Below are positions 52,692 through 61,800 of a stretch of 64,000 bases of DNA, one piece after another. Location: NCBI GenBank assembly GCA_038134525.1, contig JAYPVI010000001.1, positions 124,001-188,000 of the forward strand, in the 5' to 3' direction. The notes under the pieces were generated by a model. That model worked only from the letters and a program-made list of their open reading frames with translations, was not told the origin of the DNA and ran no database searches. Numbering within the stretch: the first letter of the stretch is position 1; each line of letters starts with the position of its first letter. The position numbers were made by a program, and so were the translations under genes. Origin of the DNA: GCA-002727735 sp038134525 (GTDB taxonomy: Bacteria > Bacteroidota > Bacteroidia > Flavobacteriales_D > Parvicellaceae).

Positions 52692-52988
52692 ATGTCATCA
52701 TTTCAAGACTTAATCAAAGGAGAAAAACCAATTTTAGTTGATTTTTACGCAGACTGGTGCGCTCCATGTAAAGCCATGAATCCTGTTCTAAAATCAGTAA
52801 AAGCTAAAATGGGAGATCGCATTAAAATTTTAAAAATTAATGTAGATAAAAATCAAGCAGTTACTAATAAATTTAATGTACGGGGGATCCCTACATTTAT
52901 CTTATTTAAAAGCAATGAAATTAAATGGCGTCAATCCGGAATAATAGAAGAAAATATGCTAATAGAAGAACTTAAAAAAGTTACTTAA
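52692..52988 (+). CDS. Thioredoxin
   Basis: A 98-residue cytoplasmic thioredoxin with active site CAPC (Cys23-Cys26) in WCAPCKAMNPVL and the cis-Pro loop RGIPTFILF. The CAPC sequence differs from the canonical CGPC and may tune the redox potential. Cotranscribed 9 nt after the CstB-like gene, so it may reduce the persulfide or rhodanese intermediates; this is inferred. It overlaps the convergent permease gene by 4 nt. Confidence 0.92.
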   Translation: MSSFQDLIKGEKPILVDFYADWCAPCKAMNPVLKSVKAKMGDRIKILKINVDKNQAVTNKFNVRGIPTFILFKSNEIKWRQSGIIEENMLIEELKKVT

Positions 52989-54187
52989 ACCGAATCAGCT
53001 GGGGCTCCCTTTAATTGTTGCTTCCATGAACTAGCACTTGCTTTTTTACCCAATACATTTCTTAAATGATGGCCTAATATCATGAATGAGAAGACTAGAA
53101 ATATAATTAGTAATCCTGGAATAATAGCAAGAAAAGATTTTTCAGCATGAATAATGTATTCTTTGTGTTGATCAATAATTGATCCCCATGAAGGCATTGG
53201 AATCTGAACTCCAATACCTAAAAAGCTTAAACCTGCTTCAATTAAAATGGCTGTAGCAAAATTTGATGCACATATCACGATAACAGGATCTAATAGGTTT
53301 GGGATAATATGTTTAAATATAATTCTCATATTAGAAAATCCAAGAACCCTGCCAGCTGTAACATAATCCATCTCTCTTAAAGAAATTACCTGACCTCTTA
53401 CAACTCTTGCCAATTCAACCCACATGGTTAAACCGACAGCTATAAAAACTGTTACATATCCCTTTCCTAAAATTAAAGTCAGGGAGATGATGAGTAATAA
53501 AGCTGGAATGGACCAAACAACATTAATAAACCATAGAATAATATCGTCTATTCTTCCACCGTAATATCCCGATATAGCTCCAAGAGATAAACCTAATATA
53601 AACGAAATAAGAACAGAAATCAACCCAATAGATAGCGAAATTATAGTACCAGCCATCAATCTACTTAACATATCCCTTCCATGTTTATCTGTTCCCAGAT
53701 AGAACGTCTTTTCAATTAAATGATCAGACAATACAGTAGCTTTAAGTTGTTTTTTATTTGATAAAGTATAATTATTTAAATTATAGATGATATCTGCATA
53801 AGAAAAAGTTAATTTTTTAGGAACAAAATGGGGTTCACTTCTATTGACATCAAATTCATGAAGTAAAACAAATTCTTCCTTCAATTCATATTTATCATAA
53901 GGTATGTAAGTGTAGGATGACTCATCGCCCCCAAAAAATAATTTTTCAAAAAAATTACTTTTTTGTACCTCTTTATTTTTTCTAACCTTTAAGAATGAAA
54001 TTGTAGTACCCGGTTTTTGTCTTGAAATCTGTGGTATTTGAGTATTAGCATGAAGGGTGCTGTCGGGTCGAATATTTGCTCCTAAAACACTAATGAAAAT
54101 GGCTGTGAAAATGATGAATACAGCAATACCAAATAACGGGTTCCTATATAAATAGATTAGAAGAAAATACAATTTATTTAAAAACAT
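52985..54187 (-). CDS. OppC/DppC-like ABC transporter permease
   Basis: Oligopeptide-type import permease of 400 residues. One N-terminal helix (about 15-35) is followed by an extracytoplasmic domain of about 140 residues with no recognised fold. The BPD_transp_1 core follows (about 180-385), with the GTDKHGRDMLSRLMAG entry segment and the EAA loop GRVLGFSNMRIIFKHIIPNL. The partner OppB, ATPase and binding-protein genes are not adjacent, which makes it an orphan here. It overlaps the glycosyltransferase gene end-to-start by 1 nt. Confidence 0.88.
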   Translation of the reverse strand: MFLNKLYFLLIYLYRNPLFGIAVFIIFTAIFISVLGANIRPDSTLHANTQIPQISRQKPGTTISFLKVRKNKEVQKSNFFEKLFFGGDESSYTYIPYDKYELKEEFVLLHEFDVNRSEPHFVPKKLTFSYADIIYNLNNYTLSNKKQLKATVLSDHLIEKTFYLGTDKHGRDMLSRLMAGTIISLSIGLISVLISFILGLSLGAISGYYGGRIDDIILWFINVVWSIPALLLIISLTLILGKGYVTVFIAVGLTMWVELARVVRGQVISLREMDYVTAGRVLGFSNMRIIFKHIIPNLLDPVIVICASNFATAILIEAGLSFLGIGVQIPMPSWGSIIDQHKEYIIHAEKSFLAIIPGLLIIFLVFSFMILGHHLRNVLGKKASASSWKQQLKGAPADSV

Positions 54188-55299
54188 TAAATTGATCTTA
54201 TATTTAAAACCGGCCTTCCTTTCCAGTTTATTTTAAGTTGAAATAAATTTAAAATAAATACTGTTCCTAAATAAAGTGGATAAATTAAATACATAGGTAC
54301 AGTATAAGCCGTAATTCTTTTTTGATTATGAAAGAAAAATGAAAAATGAAGAATAATTATGTCGAATAATAATTTTACTCCCAACCAGATTATTAATTCC
54401 ATGCTGAACTCCATTAAAAAGAAGCAAAAAAAGAAATAGTATACATAAAAATTAGTCATAAGAATAATCATTCCAATCATATTCACGAAAGGCAATTTTA
54501 CAAATTTCATCTTACCAGACCATCTTAAACCTCTGTAAACAAATTCTAATATCGTTGTTGGCCCTAATGTAAGCGCATTAGTTCCTTTATTAATTATTGG
54601 CTTGATTACGCATTGTCGACACTTTATAAAAGCTTTTAGAATAAATATGTCATCTCCTGAGCTAATCTGATAATTATTTGCGAGTGGATCAAGTCTGATA
54701 TAATCTTCACGTTTAAATGCCGAAGCTGCACCATTTAAATTAATAGGAATACCTATCCTAGCAAGACCAACAGAAAGAACGGATAAAGCATGTGAAGCAA
54801 TTCTTGATAGGAAAAATCCATTTTTTTCAATAACTGGTACAATTAACAGATTGGTTTTACCATCAAAATTTCTTGACACTTCATATAAAAATTTTGAATC
54901 AAATTGAACATCTGCATCTAAAGTCAAAATATATTCAGAATTTGAATTTTCAATCCCTAAATGAAGGGCTTTCTTTTTACCTAAAACACCAGATAAATGC
55001 TTTATTTTAACGTTGAAGTTTTGATTTTTTGACCATTTTTCTATCCTCTTAACTGAGTTATCAGTAGAATGATCATTTATAAAAATAACCTCATCAAGAT
55101 TCACTTTATTTAGATCACTTTTTTCTAATGATACTAATAAATCGTGTATTCGATCTTCTTCATTTCTAAAAGAAACAATTATAGAAAAATTACGTCCTAA
55201 TTTGCCTTTAGTAGAATTAAATCCTAAAACTACGCCATAACAGGCCATGCAAATGAGCATAACATAAAGCAAAAGTAAAATATAACCAATCAATATCAA
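54187..55299 (-). CDS. Family 2 glycosyltransferase, membrane-associated
   Basis: A 370-residue GT-A fold enzyme. An N-terminal helix (about 1-25) is followed by the nucleotide-binding region (FSIIVSFRNEEDRI), the DxD motif Asp128-Asp130 in TLDADVQF, GDDIF and the RGLRWSGK motif (QxxRW-like), then two to three C-terminal helices. The topology resembles hexosyltransferases that act on lipid acceptors. It overlaps the flippase-like gene by 4 nt, suggesting a lipid glycosylation pair. The sugar and acceptor are unknown. Confidence 0.85.
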   Translation of the reverse strand: MILIGYILLLLYVMLICMACYGVVLGFNSTKGKLGRNFSIIVSFRNEEDRIHDLLVSLEKSDLNKVNLDEVIFINDHSTDNSVKRIEKWSKNQNFNVKIKHLSGVLGKKKALHLGIENSNSEYILTLDADVQFDSKFLYEVSRNFDGKTNLLIVPVIEKNGFFLSRIASHALSVLSVGLARIGIPINLNGAASAFKREDYIRLDPLANNYQISSGDDIFILKAFIKCRQCVIKPIINKGTNALTLGPTTILEFVYRGLRWSGKMKFVKLPFVNMIGMIILMTNFYVYYFFFCFFLMEFSMELIIWLGVKLLFDIIILHFSFFFHNQKRITAYTVPMYLIYPLYLGTVFILNLFQLKINWKGRPVLNIRSI

Positions 55300-56234
55300 T
55301 TTCTAAGTCTTGCAATATTTAAACCAGCCCCTATAAGGGCTGAAAACCCAACATTAATCATCCAGATTGAAAAAGAAATCAATGAAAACTTAATTCCAAT
55401 GGACCCTGCTCCTAAAAGAATCAATAAAAAAGCTTCTTTAACACCCACATTTCCAGGAATTAAGGATGGAATAAGGGTAACTACACCAAACATGATTCCA
55501 ACAATAATAAAAGTTGTGTGAAAGCTTATGGATATATCAAAAGCAATACTCATCAAATAAAATTGCAATACAAAAACTAAATACCTTAAAAACGAAAGAA
55601 AAATGGCTAGTAATTTTTTATTATATGTTATTTGAACTAACGTATTTATACTTTGAGACCATGATTTTAAAAGGCTAAATCGATTTAACTTCTTTACCCA
55701 TTTTAGGTTGATAAAAGAAAATACTATTAGAGAAGAAAAAATAAAATAAAATGAAATGAAAAAATACTTTTTAGAAAAAACAATAGAATGTTCAGTAATC
55801 TGATCAATAAATAAAAATGACAAGAAGGCCATGATTATGGTCATACTGAATTGAACATAATTACCCATAATAGTGGAAACTATTGTATCTTTTTTATTGA
55901 AAGTTAAAACCCATGATCGACCTACAAAATTACCCATTCTTTCTGGAGTCAATAGAGCAGTAAAATTGCCAATATAAACAGCTTTAATAATCAAATTTAT
56001 TTTTTGCTCTCCTGAAGTTGGTAAAAGCACCTTTAGTTTATATGCTTCTAGGACCCAATTAACAAATTGAAGTATGATAATTGCAACTAAAACTATCTGA
56101 ACTTGGGATGAAGCAAAATAATGAAGAAGCTTATCTAAATTAGAATAATTAACCATTTTATAGAACAAAAAACAAAATGATAAGGCAAAAACGGCTAATG
56201 AAAGAAAAAAGGTATTTTTATAGAGTAAATGCAA
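55296..56234 (-). CDS. Lysylphosphatidylglycerol-synthase TM-region (UPF0104/flippase-like) membrane protein
   Basis: An integral membrane protein with seven to eight helices of the UPF0104/MprF-flippase type (signatures LLTPERMGNFVGRSWVL and LIPSLIPGNVGVKEAFLLILLGAG). Such proteins move lipids across the inner membrane or accompany glycosyltransferases, as here. The listed TTG start at 56234 (313 codons including the start, counting the stop) avoids overlap with ruvC; an ATG at 56300 would overlap the ruvC start by 50 nt on the opposite strand. The start is uncertain. Confidence 0.82.
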   Translation of the reverse strand: MHLLYKNTFFLSLAVFALSFCFLFYKMVNYSNLDKLLHYFASSQVQIVLVAIIILQFVNWVLEAYKLKVLLPTSGEQKINLIIKAVYIGNFTALLTPERMGNFVGRSWVLTFNKKDTIVSTIMGNYVQFSMTIIMAFLSFLFIDQITEHSIVFSKKYFFISFYFIFSSLIVFSFINLKWVKKLNRFSLLKSWSQSINTLVQITYNKKLLAIFLSFLRYLVFVLQFYLMSIAFDISISFHTTFIIVGIMFGVVTLIPSLIPGNVGVKEAFLLILLGAGSIGIKFSLISFSIWMINVGFSALIGAGLNIARLRN

Positions 56235-56250
56235 AAGAGCCTCTAATCTA

Positions 56251-56802
56251 TTGGAAGATTTTGATAAAATAATTCTTGGTATTGACCCGGGGACTAACAT
56301 TCTTGGATATGGACTAATTGGAATACAAAATAAACAATTAAACTTAATAAGTACTGGTATTTTAAGAATGTCTAAACTAGAAAATCATCAATTGAAATTG
56401 AAAAAGATTTTTGAAAGTATTACATACATTGTTGAAGAATATTTGCCAGACGAGGTGGCTATTGAAGCTCCTTTTTTTGGAAAGAATGTGCAATCTATGC
56501 TTAAACTAGGTAGAGCTCAAGGAGTGGCAATGGCGGCAGCTTTAATGAAAGATCTTCCTATTGTAGAATATTCACCTAGAAAGGTTAAACAGGCGATTAC
56601 AGGAAATGGCAATTCAAGTAAGGAACAGGTGGCTGCCATGATTCAATCCATTTTAAAACTTAAAACATTACCTAAAGAATTAGATGCGACTGATGGAATT
56701 GCGGTCGCTATTTGTCATCACTTTCAATACCAATTTAAAGAAAAAACCTCCTACACAAGTTGGAAAGATTTTGCAACTAAAAATAAAAGAAGGGTTAACT
56801 AA
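56251..56802 (+). CDS. ruvC: Holliday junction resolvase RuvC
   Basis: Endonuclease that cuts four-way junctions together with RuvAB. The 183 residues have the RNase H-fold catalytic carboxylates Asp12 (ILGIDPGT), Glu72 (VAIEAPFFG), Asp145 and Asp148 (ELDATDGIAVA). It appears to use a TTG start, since no in-frame ATG is near. Its 3' end overlaps the HIT gene by 8 nt on the other strand. RuvA and RuvB are not nearby. Confidence 0.96.
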   Translation: MEDFDKIILGIDPGTNILGYGLIGIQNKQLNLISTGILRMSKLENHQLKLKKIFESITYIVEEYLPDEVAIEAPFFGKNVQSMLKLGRAQGVAMAAALMKDLPIVEYSPRKVKQAITGNGNSSKEQVAAMIQSILKLKTLPKELDATDGIAVAICHHFQYQFKEKTSYTSWKDFATKNKRRVN

Positions 56803-57187
56803 TGCGAATTGAATCTGCAATTTCAGTCATTTCATTTGTTGAAAGCTGAAGTTTAGGTTGGCTAAAGTCAATATCTCCAACGGTATCCAAAGGTACTAAA
56901 TGAACGTGGGCATGAGGAACTTCTAATCCTATAACAGCTACTCCTATCCTATTACAAGAAATAGCTTTTTCCATTTGTAGAGCAACTTTTTTTGCAAATA
57001 GCATTAGATCTGCTAAAAGATGGTCATCAAGATCAAATAAGTAATCTACTTGCTTTTTAGGAACAACCAATGTATGCCCTTTTTTTATTGGAAATACATC
57101 CAAAAAAGCAATAAAACGATCGTCTTCAGCAATTTTATAACAAGGAATTTCACCTTTAATTATTTTTGTGAAAATACTATCAGACAT
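56795..57187 (-). CDS. HIT-family protein (Hint-like nucleotide hydrolase)
   Basis: A 130-residue protein with the FTKIIKGEIPCYKIAEDD start typical of Hint proteins and the HIT motif His92-x-His94-x-His96 in PHAHVHLVPL, where the central His is the nucleophile. It probably hydrolyses purine nucleoside phosphoramidates. It overlaps the greA stop by 1 nt and is cotranscribed with greA. Confidence 0.94.
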   Translation of the reverse strand: MSDSIFTKIIKGEIPCYKIAEDDRFIAFLDVFPIKKGHTLVVPKKQVDYLFDLDDHLLADLMLFAKKVALQMEKAISCNRIGVAVIGLEVPHAHVHLVPLDTVGDIDFSQPKLQLSTNEMTEIADSIRIS

Positions 57188-57660
57188 TATCTTACAATAG
57201 AAACTACTTCAAATTTCATTATACCTGAAGGTGTTTGTATATCTGCAATTTCTCCTACAGATTTCCCTAATAGACCTTTCCCGATAGGTGAATCAACAGA
57301 AATTTTTCTAGCTTTTAAATCTGCTTCATTCTCAGCAACAATGGTATATGAAACTTCCATTTTGTTTTGCACATTCCTAATTTTTACCGTAGAAAGAATA
57401 AACACTTTACTACTGTCAATATCACTATCATCGATTAACCTTGCATTGGCTAATTTGTTCTTCAGCTTAGCTATTCTTGCCTCTAATAACCCTTGTTCTT
57501 CTTTAGCCGCATCATATTCTGCATTTTCGGATAGATCACCCTTATCTCTGGCATCTGCGATTTGTTGAGAAATTTTTGGTCTTTCCACAGACTCTAATTC
57601 TTTAATTTCACTTTTCAATCTATCTAACCCTTCTTGGGTATAATAACTAACATCTGACAT
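57187..57660 (-). CDS. greA: Transcription elongation factor GreA
   Basis: Rescues arrested RNA polymerase by stimulating transcript cleavage in the secondary channel. The 157 residues have an N-terminal coiled coil (1 to about 75; ARDKGDLSENAEYDAAKEEQ carries the acidic tip) and a C-terminal FKBP-like domain (ISVDSPIGKGLLGKSVGEI). A promoter-like element lies 60 nt upstream, and a terminator-like hairpin falls between it and the start codon. Confidence 0.96.
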   Translation of the reverse strand: MSDVSYYTQEGLDRLKSEIKELESVERPKISQQIADARDKGDLSENAEYDAAKEEQGLLEARIAKLKNKLANARLIDDSDIDSSKVFILSTVKIRNVQNKMEVSYTIVAENEADLKARKISVDSPIGKGLLGKSVGEIADIQTPSGIMKFEVVSIVR

Positions 57661-57671
57661 AGTAAAGTTTT

Positions 57672-57702
57672 TAAAAAAAAAGAATCCGTTAAAAACGGAT
57701 TC
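57672..57702 (-). terminator. Intrinsic terminator between the PorV-like gene and greA
   Basis: On the reverse strand a perfect 9-bp stem (GAATCCGTT/AACGGATTC, 3-nt loop) is followed by nine T. It would end transcripts from the PorV-like operon, but it also lies downstream of a greA promoter-like element and so may attenuate greA. Confidence 0.85.
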
Positions 57703-57719
57703 AATAGAAATTATAAATA

Positions 57720-57748
57720 CAAATATATAAAATTTGACTAACCGTCAA
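57720..57748 (-). promoter_or_regulatory. Putative greA promoter upstream of a terminator hairpin
   Basis: On the reverse strand TTG (57746-57748), an 18-nt spacer and TATATTTG (57720-57727) match the Bacteroidota consensus. It gives a leader of about 54 nt that contains the 9-bp hairpin and T-run. It lies entirely in the 103-nt PorV-like/greA gap. Confidence 0.6.
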
Positions 57749-57763
57749 AAAGGCCAATCAATT

Positions 57764-58819
57764 TTAGTTCCCAATATTAATTCTTCCACCTACCGTGTGA
57801 ATACCACCTAACACAGATTGTCTGTAGGCATAGTTTAAACCTAAATTTGATCCAGAGTCTCCAAATGGGAAATCAAAAGAAAATCCACCACATGGGCCAG
57901 AAAGAGCTGTAGCCATTTCATTGCTATCGAAAATCCCTTGTTCGTAAACAAATCCACCCATCAAACCAAAACTTGCTTTTTCGGTTTTTACTTTCCAATT
58001 CAATCCAAAGTGAAATTGGTCTCTAGAGAAAGAATTAGCAGAAAAGGAGCCTGCAGCAGTAAGCGTACTATTTTCAGAAAAGATAAAATCATAAGAAGTA
58101 CCAATACACAATTGTGATGGTAACTCAAAGCTACTTGATCGCTGAACCATTCCAATAGATAAAGAAGTAGAAGGATTTAGTATATCTAAGGTTAGACCAT
58201 CACCAGAAAAACTCATTGGAGGGCCAACATTTTTTAAACTAATGGCAAATTTGATGTTATCTTGTTCACCTGTTACGTATCGAATTCCCGCATCAATCGC
58301 AACACCTTGTGCACCCACATTAGATATGGACTGAGATACGATTTTCAAATTCATGCCTCCACTGATAGAAGAAGAGAATTTTTTAGCATAGGAAAGAGTT
58401 AGATTTATTGAACTAGGGTTAAAATAACCAATACCACCTTCTGGTAGTTCGGTGGTTGTGATTTCAATATCTCCATAGTTCATGCTTACAAATGAAACAC
58501 CAAGAACTCCTGCCTCTCCGACTCTTTGTGCAAAACCTGCCGCATTTAATCCTATCCCGCTGATATTTCCCATCCAATTGGTTCTAGCAAATTGAATTTC
58601 AGTCTGTTCAGCGTAGGCTAAGCCTGCTACGTTTAAGAAGATTCCTTCAAGACCATTTACGGAAGAAATACCTGCAGAACCCCACGCGGAACTTCTAGCC
58701 CAAGGATTAACCAATAAATCGGTTGCACCTGCAGATCCAGCTCTGTCTTCATTCCCAGCAAAAATTGCACTGGAAAATAATACCCCAATTACACAAATTG
58801 ATATTTTAAAAAACTTCAT
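57764..58819 (-). CDS. PorV/PorQ-family outer-membrane protein
   Basis: A 351-residue predicted FadL-like barrel of the PorV/PorQ group of type IX secretion. The ATG at 58819 gives a clean signal peptide (MKFFKISICVIGVLFSSAIFAG). Mature features are AGATDLLVNPWARSSAWGSAG, an SVNGLEGIFLNVAGLAYAE segment (the N-P-A-G-like hallmark of this family) and many amphipathic strands to the C-terminal RINIGN. PorV shuttles CTD-bearing cargo to the translocon. It is the last gene of a unit with a very large secreted protein and a TonB-dependent receptor. An ATG at 58840 (overlapping the upstream stop) is possible. Confidence 0.85.
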   Translation of the reverse strand: MKFFKISICVIGVLFSSAIFAGNEDRAGSAGATDLLVNPWARSSAWGSAGISSVNGLEGIFLNVAGLAYAEQTEIQFARTNWMGNISGIGLNAAGFAQRVGEAGVLGVSFVSMNYGDIEITTTELPEGGIGYFNPSSINLTLSYAKKFSSSISGGMNLKIVSQSISNVGAQGVAIDAGIRYVTGEQDNIKFAISLKNVGPPMSFSGDGLTLDILNPSTSLSIGMVQRSSSFELPSQLCIGTSYDFIFSENSTLTAAGSFSANSFSRDQFHFGLNWKVKTEKASFGLMGGFVYEQGIFDSNEMATALSGPCGGFSFDFPFGDSGSNLGLNYAYRQSVLGGIHTVGGRINIGN

Positions 58820-58829
58820 ATTTATTTTT

Positions 58830-61800
58830 TTAGAATTCATCTAAATCTGGAGGTCTTACCACTCCAAACCATTTTACTACTCTTTCGCAAATACCTGGAA
58901 CCTCAACGTGTATTAAATATACACCACTTGCAACAGGTATTCTTTTATAATTCTTTAAATCCCAATCTATGGAAGTAGAAGGGCTATCTTTCTTGTATGA
59001 CCTTACCAGAGTTCCATTCACAGTATAAATGTTTACGTTACACACGTCAGGGAGATTTACAATCTTAACTACATTATCTAACTTATCAAACTCATAGTTT
59101 GAGTAAGCGTAATATGGGTTTGGTACCACATTTATCAATGAGCAAGCATCCAAAGCTGCAGAATCATTTTGAGTCACTACTGCAATATCATCCATGCTAA
59201 ATTTGTAAAATGGATTATTGTTATTTGATCCAGAAGATGCATTAGCCGTGTACCTAGCTGCTGGGTCATCAACTTGATTATCACCGTCAGCGTCTTGTGT
59301 ATTTAATGCTTCATATTTAAAAGCAACACGTAATCGAATCCTAACATCAGATAATATAAATGAAGAAGGGTCAGATGGACTCGAACCATACCAAGAAGGG
59401 TTTAGTTCACCGTTTAATACTGGATTTCCAACCCAAACACACGATTTCCAAACATCTCTCATTTTTGCTAAATTATTTGGACTCACTAAACTTCCGTTGT
59501 CCATGAAAGATTCACCAGCATCATACGAAGATATTTTTTGGGAAGCACTTCTATATTGTCCACCTTCTTCATCTTCACTGTTTCTAAAAATATAAATGAA
59601 ATGCTTTCCAGCACCAATGTAAGTTCCAGCACCAAAACCTATTTGTATGGCAGCAGATGGATTCCACATCATGTCATTACCACCGTGGTTTCCTAGCCAA
59701 CTGTCTTCTCCATAGGCCATGTTTAATCTTTCACCCGTAGTGAGGTCAATAGCGTAGCCTGGAAACCAGCCCATTCCTGTAGCTGATGTTAGTTCACCTT
59801 CAGCTGCATTATATCCATCATCTCCAGCCACTTTTCCATTTTTATCAATAGAAGGTTTTAATTTCCAGAACGATTTATCCGTATTTCCATCCCAAGAAAG
59901 GGCTAATTCATCAGTCATCTCTACCACCGGACATCTGGTCCATTTTGATTTATCTGCAGTAATGACCACATCTACCGAAGGAGTCCGCTCTAGAAAGGAA
60001 TAATCTCTGCCTGATTTTGCCTTATTTCCTAATGCTGTACCTGGACACTCATCCATCATAGTTGGATTTTGTTCTTCATTAGTACCCACTACTCGCATTG
60101 GTGCCCATGTTCCATTTAATATACCTTCAAATACCTCATCATCATCAACAGGTTCATAAATATCATCATATGGTTCCCTAGGTACATTTCTACTGGTACC
60201 GGATCTAATCCAATTTTGAGGATTTTCCCCCTCGGCATCTGAAATACCTGATAACCACTGCTTAGAAGAATCTGCAAATTCAATGGTGGCTTCTAAAAAG
60301 TCAGGTTTAATGATAGATATATTTAGGTCACCATCACCTATATATTTGTAAAATTCGATATTTACAGAAATACCCCATTCTGGAATAATTTCCTCATTAC
60401 CTACTCTTATAGATTGATTAGATACTATCGTATCGGTATTCCCTCCATAGGTTCTGGTCAGCATCCAATTACACGTATCTAAATAATGTTTTTTATTTCC
60501 GTCTACATAATTTGGTGTAGAAACATGGTTGAAATATAATTCATAATCACCTGGTTGGACATTTAGAGGATCTACCACCTTCACTTCAATGGGTGCACCA
60601 TTTAAAGCGTAGGTCAATTCTCTTACATGGGTTTTCTCAAGTATTTCTTGCTCAGATTCTGGTGTTATATCTACAATATTTAATCCGTTACCCATACCTT
60701 CTACTCTTGTAATCTGAGGTTTTGTGCCATATTCAGCTAACACAATGGTACCACCTGCTTCAGAATTGGGAATATGAGGAATACCCACATAAGAACTAAT
60801 TGCACCTCCACTTACAGACTTTCTACCACCTTTAAATGGGAGCTGTTGACCATCTAATGCTGATGGATCTGCTGGATCGTATGTTTTGAAGTTGTTGTGT
60901 CCATAAGATAAGACCATAAAATAATACTTCTTATGATTAACTAATCGAACATCCCCTTGTGCAAAGGCATCCGTAGTTACTTTAAATGAATGTCTTATGC
61001 CTTTATTTTCACCATCAACCATCAGTTCAGGAACGGAAGCTAAAAGATCTTTATCAAAATTAAAGTTAACAATTCTTGATACTTCGTCTCTCACGTCACA
61101 TTGAGCGATTAACCTTGCTAAGCTTGGATCGGTAAGTTGTGATGCATCTACTGAACCATCTTTAAGTTGATAAATCATGTATCCCTGGAATTCATATTTA
61201 GCATCTTCAGGTGGATAACCATAAGAAAGGATTACTGGATCAACCTCCTCATAAGCTTCAATGGTTTCCGTTTTATTTAAATAAAGTATTAACTCTTTGT
61301 CTAATTCCTGGATAGACATCTCAGGAGAGTCAGGGCCATTTAAAATTCTAAAACAGTTATCAAATAATGCTTGAGCTTTATCATCCGCTTTTCTAACTAA
61401 TTCAACAGATTGAAATGGATCACTAGAAATTGCCTTAGCATATACTACTCCAATAGTAATGTTATTTAATGCTCCAGGTTCAAGAGTAAATGGGCCAGCC
61501 GATTGTACAAATCTTCTGTCTCCAGGAGTGTTACCCGTACTTCCAGGACCTGTAGGACTCTGTTCAGCCCAATTCGTAAAAGGTGGTGGTGTTACACCTG
61601 AACCTGCCGAAACAGTTCCCCAATTTAAAGGATCACTATCACCAGGAAAACAATAATTAGTTCTAATTAGGGGAGCTGGTGATGATTGTTGGTGACCAGT
61701 TCCTCCATAATAAAAAGGAGTATTATCTCTCCAAAATCCTTCCATAAATCCATAATATTCGGGAGCAGTTGATGGATCGGACATAGCCACATTATTCAAA

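Noticed and set aside
61459..61656. Plus-strand frame of 65 codons opposite the large secreted protein
   Set aside because: Complementary-strand shadow of a Pro/Gly-rich region of the large gene; no independent support.
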